Of a stretch of 64,000 nucleotides of DNA, positions 10,401 through 20,995 are shown in pieces. The stretch comes from Hippophae tibetana (Eukaryota > Streptophyta > Magnoliopsida > Rosales > Elaeagnaceae). Location: contig CM072806.1 of the NCBI GenBank assembly GCA_037013495.1, positions 27,344,001 through 27,408,000 on the forward strand, in the 5' to 3' direction. The notes beneath the pieces are model-generated. The model had not been told where the DNA came from. It saw only the letters and a list, made by a program, of their open reading frames with translations, and searched no databases. Within the stretch, counting starts at the first letter, position 1; each line of letters opens with the position of its first letter. The position numbers and the translations under genes are program-made.

Positions 10401-12328
10401 CACTAAAGATTCAAGTTGTTTAATGCATAGTTTTCCATATGTGAGCTAGTTTGGTGCTATCCATGCCTATACCGACCTCAAATTGGCCTTAACATGAATC
10501 TGATTGTTGACAGCAGATAATATGGTTTTTGGTGAATTAAAATCTTCCTTTTATAGTTTATCAAAAAATTCTCTTCTTTTTTGTGTTTTTTTTTTCTTCT
10601 CTCTCTCTCTTGCTAAGGAAATCTCATTCTATGCTGATCTCAACGCATGCACCTCTTTTTTTATGCTTTTTTTGTATTTCTAGTTAATGATATGTTATAT
10701 CCTTGGAAAAACAAGAAATTAGCGTTTGCTTTTCTTTATTGTTGGAAATTATATGTTCTTCCCATTTTATTCATTGCCACCCATCAACAAACAATGGATA
10801 ACTTCCCCTTGAATTTTTAACGGCTATGATTTGTGATTTTCATTGTTGTTGAACAAGCTCTTGCATACATTACTTTTCCTGTGGTGATAGGTTTACATCA
10901 GATGTCAAGATCAAGAGCATTTCAATAGTTGGTGGTACCGATGGAACTAGTCCTTCCAAGATGAAAGCGTAAGTTATAGCCTTTGGAATTCATTCATACC
11001 ACCTTAATTCCCAAAAGAGTACAATAGTAATATTTTGGAAATCATTTTTGTGTATCAAGAGAGAACCATGGGCTCTGCTTGTGTTTGTAATATCGGAATA
11101 GCTCATACTTAGAAAACAAATATCCATTTACTTTCTTCTTTCTACCTAAGTCAAGAGACATGCATTAGTGTTAACCATGTCTGTTATTTACCGCAAAATA
11201 AATTAAAGAAGCTTTTGAAATAATGAAATCCCTCTCCTCCACATTAGATGTCTCTTTGCTGTTCCTAATAATCCATGATTTTATCCAAACTAGGTTCATC
11301 AACCGAGAAGGGATTGACTTTTCAGATGCTCAAGATATGCAAGCCATTCAGGTAGCACTTGATCATAGCTCGTGTCAGTTAGTATGTTTATCATTGCTGT
11401 TTGTATGATTACTTTTTCATCTGTATCAAGGAATGGGATTTAGTAGAAAATTTCCAAGGAATTCTGGAATATCAGACAAGGTAACTATTTATTGCTTTAC
11501 ATCTCTATCAATAAAGATAGCATGAAAGGCTTCCCAATCTGATTCAGCTAGAGCAGGGAAGATTGTTTTTCTACCAGGCTTATGTATACTTGTTTGATCA
11601 CTCGAAACTTGACATGTCACAGATTCTTGTGGGAAAAATGTCTTGCTTATGATGTATTTTATTTTGTTCTTATCTTCTTGACATTACATTATCCTTACTT
11701 TTAGATATTCCAAATTTCAAAGTGTTGGAAACATCACTTTGCATTTTCCCGAGAACTTTGGTGGGGATACAACTCAAATACATTACATTGGCTTTAAAGG
11801 TGAAGCTACCAAGGTATTTTATCACGTGGCTGATTTCATGTTGGTATTAGAATTGCAGGGTCACATTTTCTTATGTAATCTATTATGTACAGATGAAGAG
11901 GGATGTTGTTGCAACTATTGTTTATGAACTCATGCCAAATCCATCTGATCACAAGTGAGTTGCGATTGGTATTTCAAATAGTTACAAAAAAAATCTTTAT
12001 CTCAAGTTGTTTTGTGTTTACGAGTAAATAATTATAGGTTAAAGAAAAGTGGGTCTATAGTTATTGTTCGCCACATTAGTTGTATGCAACAACAAACAAC
12101 TTGATGTGAATAGAATTGCTCAAATAGTTATGTTGGTCTTGTCCTCATGGCTGTAATGCAACTTTCTACACTTTGTATGCTAAAGGGCATCAGTTTTTAT
12201 TATTAAAAAAAAGGGCATTAGTTTCCCTACTATTTGGTTATGTGCATTTTGAGGTCATTTGGAAAATTCTTGTGCTTGATTTCAGAACAAAGGCTGAAAG
12301 TGGTGGGGGTCTTTCGCGCGTGGAATAA
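1450..12328 (+). CDS. PITH domain-containing protein (PITHD1-like), nine exons, complete
   Basis: Exons by my reading: 1450-1533, 6798-6878, 9234-9283, 10891-10968, 11294-11351, 11431-11480, 11705-11813, 11893-11954, 12286-12328. They sum to 615 bp, keep phase at every GT/AG junction and give 204 residues ending SGGGLSRVE-stop. The N terminus is Cys/His/Asp-rich (MACCHDHSCEDNDCSSDW). The PITH domain follows, with SVKSVFKSWEQRL, NEGDPELLIFIPFTSDVKIK, ISIVGGTDGTSPSKMKAFIN and GGDTTQIHYIGFKGEAT. PITH is the C-terminal domain of the proteasome-associated thioredoxin-like protein TXNL1; single-domain plant members lack the thioredoxin part and their role is not well defined. Length fits the family. 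Introns 1-3 are 5.3, 2.4 and 1.6 kb and full of repeats. The intron 1 donor (AAG|GTCCTG) is weak. The ORF is intact, so the gene is probably functional. Confidence 0.88.
1534..2455 (+). other. First part of PITH intron 1
   Basis: This is noncoding sequence after the weak donor AAG|GTCCTG. It is AT-rich from about 2150. A short GC-richer patch near 2010-2045 has no recognised identity, and I see no coding exon on either strand. Confidence 0.5.
2456..5935 (-). mobile_element. Degenerate L1-type LINE (reverse transcriptase region), antisense in PITH intron 1
   Basis: Minus-strand reading, over several frames, gives a clear plant LINE order: KALKFALKVWNKRFLG (about 5870-5820), RPVALGNFIFKLITKIIVGL (near 5215), PNQFGFILSRNIGDCMTR (near 5130), ALKIDFRKAFDTM (near 5030, RT motif A), LYTNDLLIF (near 4715, the YADD box changed to YTND) and FYLGVTLF (near 4530). 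Stops and frameshifts are numerous, including a Trp-to-stop right after motif A. The endonuclease domain expected at higher coordinates is missing, so the copy is 5'-truncated. A short T run at 2448-2455 may be the remnant of the poly-A tail. Ends are approximate and the copy cannot encode active protein. Confidence 0.75.
3745..3890. repeat. 74-bp tandem duplication inside the intronic LINE
   Basis: Two near-identical copies starting TGACCTTGACCACTACC lie at 3745-3816 and 3819-3890. Only a base or two differ between them, so the duplication is much younger than the surrounding decayed LINE. Confidence 0.9.
6135..6601. mobile_element. MITE-like element in PITH intron 1
   Basis: The ends read ACTCCA and TGGAGT. 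The outer arms are imperfect inverted repeats: TTTTAATTTGATTAATTT near 6188 mirrors the reverse complement of AAATTGATCAAATTAAAA near 6570. Inside, a 70-bp unit starting TTATTTGACAATCAAG is repeated with a 76-bp period (6246-6315 and 6322-6391). There is no coding capacity. The superfamily is not clear and no convincing target-site duplication was seen. Confidence 0.5.
6895..7021 (+). repeat. 43-bp tandem triplication just downstream of PITH exon 2
   Basis: Three copies of a 43-bp unit starting CC(A/G)TGTTTGTTTGTGTTG lie at 6895-6937, 6938-6980 and 6981-7021. The array begins 16 bp after the exon 2 donor at 6879. Copies differ by one or two bases. Confidence 0.92.
7314..8880 (-). mobile_element. 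Ty1/copia-like LTR retrotransposon relic in PITH intron 2
   Basis: Antisense to the gene. An LTR-like block at 7314-7541 starts TGTTGAG and ends CTCCAACA. Beside it, on the minus strand, is CAGCTTCAGGGCAG, close to the purine-rich tract (CTTGAGGGGGAG) of copia elements. At 8578-8590 CACTCTAATACCA is, on the minus strand, a decayed initiator-Met tRNA primer site (TGGTATTAGAGTG), followed at 8591 by a second LTR-like block with a TATAAATA box. The interior is only about 1 kb and encodes nothing I recognise. The two LTR-like blocks are poorly similar, so this may be two nested relics rather than one element. Confidence 0.45.
9598..10180 (-). mobile_element. TRIM-like miniature LTR element in PITH intron 3
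   Basis: Two direct repeats of about 255 bp (9598-9852 and 9922-10179) share GGTTAATC, CATAACTGCAAGTTCA, GACCTCACGACTTT and AAGCAATGTGGGA. They are separated by only about 70 bp. On the minus strand the spacer starts TATTAGAACCATGACCC, a decayed match to the TGGTATCAGAGCC primer site. Two short LTRs around a tiny noncoding interior with a primer site is the layout of a terminal-repeat retrotransposon in miniature. No clear target duplication was found. Confidence 0.6.
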
Positions 12329-14473
12329 GAGATTCATGTTCGTGGGGGTGGTTTCTGAGGAGGGCATGAGTTTGATTTTCTATCATATATGTCGGTGCAA
12401 GAAATGAAGAAATATATTTTGAGTGTTTATGATGACCCTTTGTGGCACTTCTTGATAAAGGTCCTTTCCCTTCTCTCACTATTAGTGTATGGCAAGTCTT
12501 GGGTAATACGAGTTTCACCCAAAATTTACTCCCTACTTGTATCCTGTTGAAAATCTATACGCCAAGCACGAATATAGATTCTTACATGCAACAAGACTCT
12601 TTCATCCTCCGTGTTGGATTTGTTTGTTTCTTTAACTCCTTAGTCATATGAAAACTTGCTGGTAAAGTTAGAGATTTTGGCAAATACAAAAAATTGTAGT
12701 AGATATAGGACTTGTTTGGTCAAGTAATTTAAAAATTGTTTTTTTTGTATTTAAAATAAAAACCTAGTTTCAAAAATACTAAACATGTTTGGCTATATAA
12801 TTTTTAATATATATATTAGGAATAAAATAAATATTTAATATATTTTTATTGTATCAATAACAAAAACTATTATAACAATATTATTATTCATTTTAGTTTG
12901 ACATCTTTAGTTTGTCCTAATTTTTCTTTTATAATAATTATATATATATATTTGAAATTATGTTTTCTTATTAAAATATTAATTAAATGATTTTAATTAT
13001 TATGCATCATATTTTATTCGTTTAGTAAACTAGTTAAATGTGTTTAGTTCGCGATAAAAAGGATATAATAAACTAAAATTTATAACCAATTATAAATAAT
13101 TTTTAAGAATAATTTTATCAAATATATTAAAAAATATTTTTTATATTTTTTTGTATTTTAAAATAGCTTTTTTAATAATTGTCGAACAAGTTGTTTTTAA
13201 AATTATAAAAAATTATTTTAAGTTAAACTATCGAACAATTACTAAACTTTACGACCTCGAGAACTTCCTTCGCTAGGAATTTTCATGATGTATGATTACA
13301 ACATTTGTCTTGAAAATGTTTTGAACAGGTGAAGCATAGAAAAGACCAAGAGAATGTAAGGCCAATAAGCAAGCAAATACAATCACCGAATGAACAGCGT
13401 TTAGTGTAAGCTATATTTAAAGTTGGGTCGAATGATGTGCAGTCAAATCAACTGGAATAAATGTATCAATATTTTTATTTTTTGTAAGATGGCTTCAAAG
13501 ATATAATATTTATTTTAAAGATAATATTTAAATTTTATATTTATTTTTTGTGATGATTTAAGTTATTATTATAAAAAAATTGATTGTAAAGGACAAATGA
13601 TAATTTTTAAATTTTTTATTTATTTATTTTTATTTAATTTAGTATTAAATTTTTTTTTTTTAAATTTATTCAAATTAAAACAATATCTATCTAATATAAA
13701 TAAAATGAAAAAAAAAATTATTTTGTTCTTGTATGTTCACTTTTTAAAAACACTGGTTAGAATCTTACAAAAACTAAATATAGAATTTAAATATTATTTT
13801 TATAATAAATATAAGATCATAATGATATTTATTCTTTTTTTTAATAATAGTTTAGTCTATTATTTTTAAAAAGTGATACAATAAGAAAAATATTTTTTGG
13901 CCTAAATGGCTTTATTTTTGATAAATTAATCAATTTTTTATCGAACAACAACTTATCTAAAAACTTATAGTTTTATATTAAATTATATAATAGAAATACT
14001 AAATGATCATCCTTTCATAAATTTAATAAAATAATATCAATGTCATAGCGACTCTACCGGAACTTTGGTGTAATGAATTTAACCCATTTACATACAAAAA
14101 TAGATAATATATTACATTCATATTTAATGAATTCAAACCATTATCATTTAACAATTTTTTGAGGCGATTAAATTCACAGTTGTGGAGTTTCTTCCAAAAC
14201 ACCATAGTCACTTGCTTTAATAGAGATAGAAAAGTTAATATCTCATGTGAAACTCAATGAAAAGATAAACTATTATTCAAGATTGTCATTAATATACGTC
14301 CAAATTCATTATATTTAGTTCCTAAGTTGAGGCTTATATATAAGAAAAATGAGTTATAGTTGTTATAAATTAGCACTAGCAGAAGTGAATTTGGGGTTCC
14401 ATTTGGTTACATAAATATATAATTATGAGTAACAATAAAATAATAAGCAGTGAAAAAAATAAATAGCATACAA
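12329..14473. other. PITH 3' flank and AT-rich intergenic region
   Basis: The first few hundred bases after the PITH stop should hold the 3' UTR; no strong poly-A signal stands out. From about 12700 to 14350 the sequence is very AT-rich and low-complexity, with one possible MITE listed separately. Reading frames here are Phe/Ile/Lys/Asn-rich and look fortuitous. Confidence 0.6.
12708..13243. mobile_element. Possible AT-rich MITE with imperfect terminal inverted repeats
   Basis: The left end (GACTTGTTTGGTCAAGTAAT) is an imperfect inverted match to the right end (TTAAACTATCGAACAATTAC) over about 35 bp. The interior is AT-rich and noncoding. The target-site duplication is not clear. Confidence 0.35.
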
Positions 14474-14595
14474 TGATTTAAGTGGTTTAATCTTTTAATG
14501 TGAAAAATCTACTCTACTGACGATGACACATGAGTGATTTAAGTGGTTCAATCTTTTAATGTGAAAAGTCTACTCTACTGACGATGACACATGAT
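14474..14595. repeat. 61-bp tandem duplication
   Basis: Two copies starting TGATTTAAGTGGTT and containing CTACTCTACTGACGATGACA lie at 14474-14534 and 14535-14595 with only a few differences. They lie just outside the probable 3' LTR of the antisense copia element. Confidence 0.9.
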
Positions 14596-14778
14596 GAATA
14601 TCTACTAATAATGAAATAAAGATACAAACATCAATCTTTAGAGAGTTTCAATAAAATATACCAAAACCAAAATACAACCACAAAATAACTCTCTCTAATT
14701 TACTAGTAATATATAGCAAGATAAATTAACAAACTTGCTATTTAATTAAATATTATCATACAATAAGCTTATTGCATA

Positions 14779-15174
14779 TGTCAACACCTTCTACTCTATT
14801 CTGCGAGAAGAAACGTGGGTTGTTGAACAACAATAAAGGTGGAGATCAACAACGATGCAGAATCTGGAAATAGACGCAGCTTTGATGGAGGGGCTGTGTT
14901 TAGCGAGGCAACAATTTCCAGCGACAACAAGGGTTTATTTCTATGCACCAGAGTGAGCCGATCAACGTCATAGATAACAAGGTCGAAGCAACCTAAGATT
15001 GGAAACCATGTCAAGTGTGTAGCAACATAGTAGAGAAGACAGAGTTGGGAAATGGCGTGGGATGAAAAATATTGCCAACACGAGTAAATTAATGAAACAT
15101 TATATAGGAAAATGGGATAAGGTTTTAATGGGTAAATATTTTTTGGGCCTAAAGTTTTGGGCCATAATTTAACA
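14779..15174 (-). repeat. Probable 3' LTR of the antisense Ty1/copia element
   Basis: On the minus strand the RNase H region is followed by a purine-rich tract (CCAAGGTGGAGATT, about 15190-15176), then TGTTAAATTATGGCCC at 15174, a typical copia PPT/LTR boundary. CCTATATAATG near 15105 could be the LTR TATA box. I place the far end at 14779, where the block closes with GTTGACA. That boundary is tentative because the partner LTR is absent. The 157-residue minus-strand frame across this block is LTR sequence, not a gene. Confidence 0.5.
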
Positions 15175-15249
15175 AATCTCCACCTTGGCTCAAAACGGAA
15201 GCATATGAAATTCCTTGCATTACTAAATAACCATCGTCTAAAGCTCCGA

Positions 15250-17085
15250 AGGGTGATCATCTTCTGCAAACCCCAATCAAGTCCAAGTAATGTTTAAACT
15301 TGTTAAATGGAACTAGTTTGGTTAGCATATTAACTGTATTCTCTATAGTGACTATCTTATTGACAATAATAGCACCTTGGGACACAATTTCATGAACGAA
15401 ATGATATTTGATATCAATATGTTTGGTTATTTCATGATACATAGTATTGTTGATCAAGTGTATCGCATTTTTACTATCACAAAATACAACCAAAGTATCC
15501 TACTGTAAACCCAAATCACAAACCAAACCTCTAAGCCAAATGGCTTCTTTCACTATTTCTATTGCTACCATATATTATGCCTCTATGGTAGACAAATCAA
15601 CTGTATACTATAAAGTAGCATTCTAACTAATGGCACAATGAGAAAAAGTAAAGACATAACTTATCAGAGATTTTCTTCTATCCAAATCACCAGCATAATT
15701 AGAGTCCACATAACCAATAACATTGCAACTAGTATCAAAACTTTCATCATATACCAAACCAAAATTAGATGTGCCTCTAAAATACCGAAGTATCCATTTC
15801 ACTGCTTGCCAATGACCCTTGCCAAAATTACTCATATATCTACTGCAACACTAATTACATGTGAAATGTCTGGATGAGTACAAACCATAGCATACAATAA
15901 ACTACCAACGACATTAGCGTATAGAACCTGAGACATGTACTGCTCTTTTTCTTTTGATTGTGGTGACAAATCCAAAGAAAGCTTGAAATGCGCAACTAAC
16001 GGCGTACTCATAGGTTTAGACTCTTTCATACCAAAGCGTTCAAGAACGTTTTCAACATAATTTTTCTGAGTCAAATAAAGCTTGTTCACTTGTCTATCCC
16101 TATAAATTTTTATGTCCAAAATTTTCTTCACTGCACCCAAATATTTCATCTCAAACTCATCACTAAGTTGAGACTTTAATTTCTAAGTCTCAAACTTATT
16201 CTTAGAAGCAATAAGTGTGTCATCAACATAAAGCAACAAATAAATAGATGAACCATCATATAATCTTTTATGATAAACACAACTATTATAATCATTCCTA
16301 AAGTAACCATGATCAATCATAAAAGAATCAAATCGTTTATACCACTACTTAGGGAATTACTTCAACCCATATAAAGACTTTGTCAATAAAAAAACATGAC
16401 CTTCCTTACCTGGAACAACAAACCTCTCTAGTTGATGCATATATATTTGTTCCTTAAGCTCATCATGTAAAAATGTTGTTTTGACATCAAGTTGTTCTAA
16501 TTCCATGTCAAACAATGCAACCATAGCAAGCAACACACGAATAGAGCTATGTTTTCACAACATGTGAAAATACTTCATTGAAGTCAATACCCTTCTTCTG
16601 ACAATAACCCTTTGCAACACACGTGCCTTGAACGCTTCAACCTCAAGTATACCTTCCTTTTTTTGGAATACCCATTTGTTTCCAACAATCTTCTAGCCTT
16701 TAGGCGATTTCACAAATTCCCAAGTATGATTCTTATGAAGTGATTAAATCTCTTCATTCATAGAAACCAACCATTGAAAAGGCTCATCACAAGTGACAGC
16801 TTCATGATAACTAGAAGGTCCATGCACCTCCATAGACTCTACCACATACAATGCAAAAGAAACTAAGTCTATATTTACATACCTTTGAGGACATAAAAAC
16901 TCTTTTACCCTTTTACCCTTAGTGATACTATATGGTTGCTCATGTTGCTCTTCTGTTACATCATGAGTAGAATCATCTATCTCATCAATAGATGGATGAT
17001 CTGAAGTGCCCTTTTGCACTTGACTAGGAGCTCCACTCTCAAGCTCTACCTACTCACTAACACTGTGGTCTTTACCTATGGTGTA
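15250..17085 (-). pseudogene. Truncated Ty1/copia pol (reverse transcriptase and RNase H)
   Basis: The minus strand, with several stops and frameshifts, reads the copia order: WLVSMNEEI and KIVGNKWVFQKKEGI (start of RT), LEQLDVKTTFLHDELKEQIY, KSLYGLK, LLLYVDDTLIAS with the YVDD catalytic box intact (about 16230), MKYLGAVKKILDIKIYRDR, LTQKNYVENVLERFGM, WILRYFRGT, GYVDSNYAGDLDRRKS, then RNase H FCDSKNAIHLINN and HIDIKYHFVHEIV. Gag, protease and integrase are absent; the element stops at about 17085, inside the integrase-RT linker. The C-terminal RNase H frame runs intact to about 15257. It is a dead copy antisense to both neighbouring genes. Confidence 0.88.
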
Positions 17086-17784
17086 TGACGGACAATGTGG
17101 TGTCTCACTATGAAACTCCACTTCTGAGTAGTTTTGTGTGGATGCGATATCAGGTAGTTTATGGTAGTGAGCCTTCCGTCAAAGGATCTTACCAATTGTC
17201 AGTGGTATCTGAAAACAAAAGGGTAATGGTGTGCAAGCAACAGCTAATGGAAGCGCATTCAATAGAAAGGAAAATAATAACAAGTGGGCATAGCCTTAGC
17301 ATCGAAGCAACTTTCCTTGGAACTATGGGCTTACTCCAAGGTCAATTCAGAACTACTTTTTGCTTCTATCTCAAAACATGGGATGTAATCTTACCTGGTC
17401 AATTCTCAACTTTATCCTTGAGGACAAGGATTCTAAAATGGGGATGGAATGATACGAACATATATTGCTTAGTGCAACATATGAGAGCGAGAAGTAGAGG
17501 AAGGGGACCACAAAAAGCACAAAAGGCAAGCGACACACGAGGCCACCAAGCAAGGGCAAGCAACACACGAAAAAAGGGACTACCAACCAGGCCATACAGA
17601 GGAGCTGTGATTCTGTTAGAGATGTCAAGAATTAGTTAGAAGGATTGGCTTGTAATTCCTTGTGCATATAAGGCTATATATAGCCATAGAATTTGAAGAA
17701 GAAGGGGGAATAGTTATACAATTTACCTTTTATGCCTCTGTTCTTCTTCTTCCTTACCCTTGAGAAATTCTTCACGTAATAGTT
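17086..17784 (+). other. Unclassified retroelement-like fragment, noncoding
   Basis: A 184-codon frame (17085-17639) crosses this block but its protein has no domain I recognise and its C-terminal part is low-complexity, Arg/Ala-rich. In another frame LILEDKDSKMGME resembles the LEDK-type tail seen near the 3' end of some plant gypsy polyproteins. Downstream, TATATATAGCC near 17675 and a pyrimidine-rich stretch look like an LTR promoter and leader. I read it as LTR/leader debris into which the copia element is truncated. Confidence 0.4.
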
Positions 17785-18775
17785 ATTTAATTAAGACAAA
17801 TAATTAAATAATTATCTAAAATCTATTTAATTGCCTCTATAGAATTGTTGGCCAAACAATTAATAATATAAAAATCATATTAAATAATATAATTAAATTA
17901 TAATTAATAATTGAGGTAAAATATTATATCATCACATGGTGAAAATTAGGTTCATAAGATCCATAAATTAATAAATTAACTATACATAATCGTGTTCATA
18001 AAGCTCATATTTTTCATGAAAAAAACATAAAAATTGATAAAGAAAAGAGTAGAAGAAAAAATACAATCAATCTCTTAAATCGTAGTGTTAATTTCTTCTT
18101 AAATCTCCACCAAAATTGTGTCCTTTTTTAATTTTTTTTTTGTATTTTTCTCTCTTTTTAGCTCCAAAAACTTACCAAAATTATGCTAATGATGGCTCCT
18201 TAGGGTTTTATAGAATGATTAGGGGCTTAAATACAGCTCAGGTGCGATCTGGATCCTTAGTTAAGCTTTAGATCAAAGACTGAGATCAAAACAAGTAAAA
18301 CTGACAATGCCACAGCATGACATGTGGCACACAGAAATCACTGAGTGAATCAAATCACAACTCGTGGTTGAAAAGAATAGTGGCGTGGTGCACGATTGAA
18401 ATGCAGGGAGAAATGGCGTAGTGACATGTGGTAGGGATGTTTGATTGATCTTCAAACTCGGATTGAATGTTGTGCTAACACGTGGCATGCGGTTCATCCT
18501 CCTCATATGCAGCATAACGTGATTTGTTGTCTCTACTTGTGTGGTGTCTGTGTGGCTTGCCCAGTCAACTTCTCTACTTGCGTGGCATGACACCTAGTAT
18601 CTCTTGATTGATTGTGCGTTAAAAATTCATAAAAATTTAAAAAAAAATCCAAAAATTATATTTTCACCCTTTTTCACTAAAAAGTATATTTTAATATTTT
18701 TTACCTTAAAAATACTATTTATTGAATAAAACAAGTAAATATTAAGTAAAAAAATACATTAATGCTCTACTTTGA
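17785..18775 (-). repeat. Fragment of an Athila-type-like LTR, antisense (related copy at 33868-34909)
   Basis: This block matches 33868-34909 in the same orientation almost end to end: TATTTAATTAAGACAAA, TGTTGGCCAAA, TATATCATCACATGGTGAAA, AGCTCAGGTGCGATCTG and TTAAAAATTCATAAAAA recur in the same order. A GC-richer core (18290-18600) with ACACGTGGCATG-type motifs is shared; open frames there are by-products. Relative to the other copy it lacks about 500 bp at its left end, so it is truncated. Confidence 0.75.
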
Positions 18776-20995
18776 TAGAATCATCAAATATCAAAGTTTG
18801 AATACCATCAAACTTTGCTCTGACAAATTTAATTTACATATACTCTATCACAATGAAGTCTAGTTTTAAAATAGAATTTTTTTAGAAAGAAAATGATTTT
18901 TTCTTAGGAAAAAATGAGAGGAAAATGATTATTTTTTCTATGTTTTCCTACAGTAGTCAATTATATAAATATTCAAATATGATAGTTTAAAACAAAAATT
19001 GATGCAGTTAATGGGATTCAATAGTTGCTTAAATTGGTGCGATAAATTCTATTGAAATTGCTACAATAAATGCCATGAAACTACTGAAATAAGCTTTTGT
19101 AACAGTTGAAATAACTCTCTAATAGTCACAAGGAAATTCAAGAATTATTTTGAGAAGGAAAATAAAACTTATAGATAGCAAAAATTGGATCGTGCAAGGT
19201 CCTTTAAAATTGGATGACATTCGTGTCCGTAGAATATGAAAGCATGCGATTAGAGTTTTGAATTTTTGGCTCGAACATCTGAGAATTACACCTCAATATG
19301 TGTTGTTGATTTTTCTATATAGGACAAACATAAATAATCAAATTTTCTTTCTCAATAAGTAAAATTTGAGACTCAATTTATTATTAACTCCAATATCATT
19401 TCCAACATATAATATATGATTTTTCCTTGCAGAAAAGAATTCAAATCAATCACGACTACACATTTTATATCATATCAAGTGGTTTTCATTCAAAATGATA
19501 TTTAATTATAGGTTAAAAACCTAATTTTCTAACAAGTAGCACCGTTTCAATGGTGATTTAAGTGGTTTTGGGTGAGGAAAATAAATAGTAAATATTGAAG
19601 GTTTTTAGATTTTTTAGATTTTAAACCCAAACATAATAAGCTTTAAATTTTTTAAATGTAATGGACGAAGAAATAATATATGTAAAAAATTTAATAGTTT
19701 GATGACATATTTATAACAAAAAGTTTAACGTTACATTCATAACATTTTCAATAACTCGATTATATATATGTTTGTTCATTCTTATATTTGTTAACACATA
19801 AAATAATGATATCGAAATTTGTATTTATTTTGAATAAAGTTAATAAAATAATATTTATAAATTTATAGTAACAAAATAATGGCTCTTATGTTTTTCATAT
19901 ATATTTTTACTATAAATAGAAAACTCAATGCCATTTAATTTAAACTTTTTTTACTTATAACATGAGATTTTATCTAGCTAGGATATTGGTTTTATTTTCA
20001 TTTTAAGATTTTAAAAATATTTTTTTCTGCGTTTAAGGTGTTTAGAAAGTTATCAATCTTTATTAACTTATTTTAATAGCTACATATTTTTACAGTGTTA
20101 TTGTAAATCTATATACGGGATAAATTTGTATATAAATAAAAAAATAAAACTAAAATAATAAATAAGAATTTAAAATGTGCACACGTAGTATACAACATCT
20201 TGAGTTAATTTACGAAGTATACCGCAATTGACCACGTCCAAAGTACACACGTAGACTCCAAAGTATTCAGCCACGTGGTAAACGTATTGACCATTGTGAC
20301 AGAATTGGTAATCGAGTCGGCTATAATATACTTCCGTGTACGCGGAACGGGCTAATAATGGCAAGCACTATTTATATATGAGAAAAATAATCCAATTTTG
20401 TGATTATTATTCTAACAAACTTTGCATTTGACATTTATTATAAAGTTATAATAGTTAGTTTTTTTTCAATAATAACAACAGTTTAAGTAGACTGAAAAAA
20501 ATATTTAAATAATATCTACTCTACCTAAATTTTGAAATAATAATATTAATTTTTATTATTTAACTATTTAACATATATTTTTAAATAACATAAAATAAAA
20601 TTTAATTATTTAAATATTATATATTTTTATATAACTATGTATATATAAAAAATATATTATTTAATATTTATTTGATTTTAATTTATTGTAATTTTAGTAT
20701 TATAATAGATCTATTTTAACTTATTGGATAATTTGAATTACCCTACATCCGACTTTGACCTTTCAATTCCTCGCCTGTTTCATTGAGTCTTGTTTAGCTA
20801 ACAGCTTCAAGCTTTAAAGTTTCACCTAATCTAACCTAACGTCCTAACATAACATAGACTCCTTTTTTTATTTTCATATCTCTGCCTTGTCTCTCTCAAT
20901 AGCCTTGGGTTTTGTTCTCCGCCTTATTATTTTTCTATTCAAAAGGATCTTCCAGGTTTTGAGTTTTAGGGTTTTTGGATAATCTTTTTGCTGCT
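18776..20995. other. AT-rich intergenic region and ferrochelatase upstream sequence
   Basis: I see no coding sequence. The stretch is AT-rich, extremely so at 20400-20720. An ACGT-rich patch at 20180-20290 is listed separately. The last 150 bp before the ferrochelatase ATG are pyrimidine-rich with CTCTCTC and TTTTTTT runs, as in plant 5' leaders. Confidence 0.6.
20180..20290. promoter_or_regulatory. Cluster of ACGT cores, including a G-box, upstream of ferrochelatase
   Basis: Five ACGT cores occur in about 105 bp: near 20183, 20234, 20249, a perfect CACGTG G-box at 20272-20277, and near 20282. The surrounding 2 kb is AT-rich, so the cluster stands out. It lies 0.7-0.8 kb upstream of the ferrochelatase ATG. 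ACGT/G-box elements bind bZIP and bHLH factors such as HY5 and PIFs, known regulators of tetrapyrrole genes; a role here is inference. Confidence 0.35.

Noticed and set aside
13597..13869. 90-codon frame rich in Phe, Leu, Asn and Lys
   Set aside because: Low-complexity AT-rich DNA; no conserved pattern.
14796..15269. 157-codon minus-strand frame
   Set aside because: It runs from the copia PPT through the 3' LTR; composition is not protein-like and the LTR explains it.
17085..17639. 184-codon open frame on the plus strand
   Set aside because: No recognisable domain, a low-complexity Arg/Ala-rich C-terminal part, and it lies in retroelement leader/LTR-like sequence; probably fortuitous.
18273..18593. 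106-codon minus-strand frame with a partial counterpart at 34479-34718
   Set aside because: Both are in related LTR blocks; the shared frame reflects the GC-richer repeat core and is not kept open in full in the second copy.
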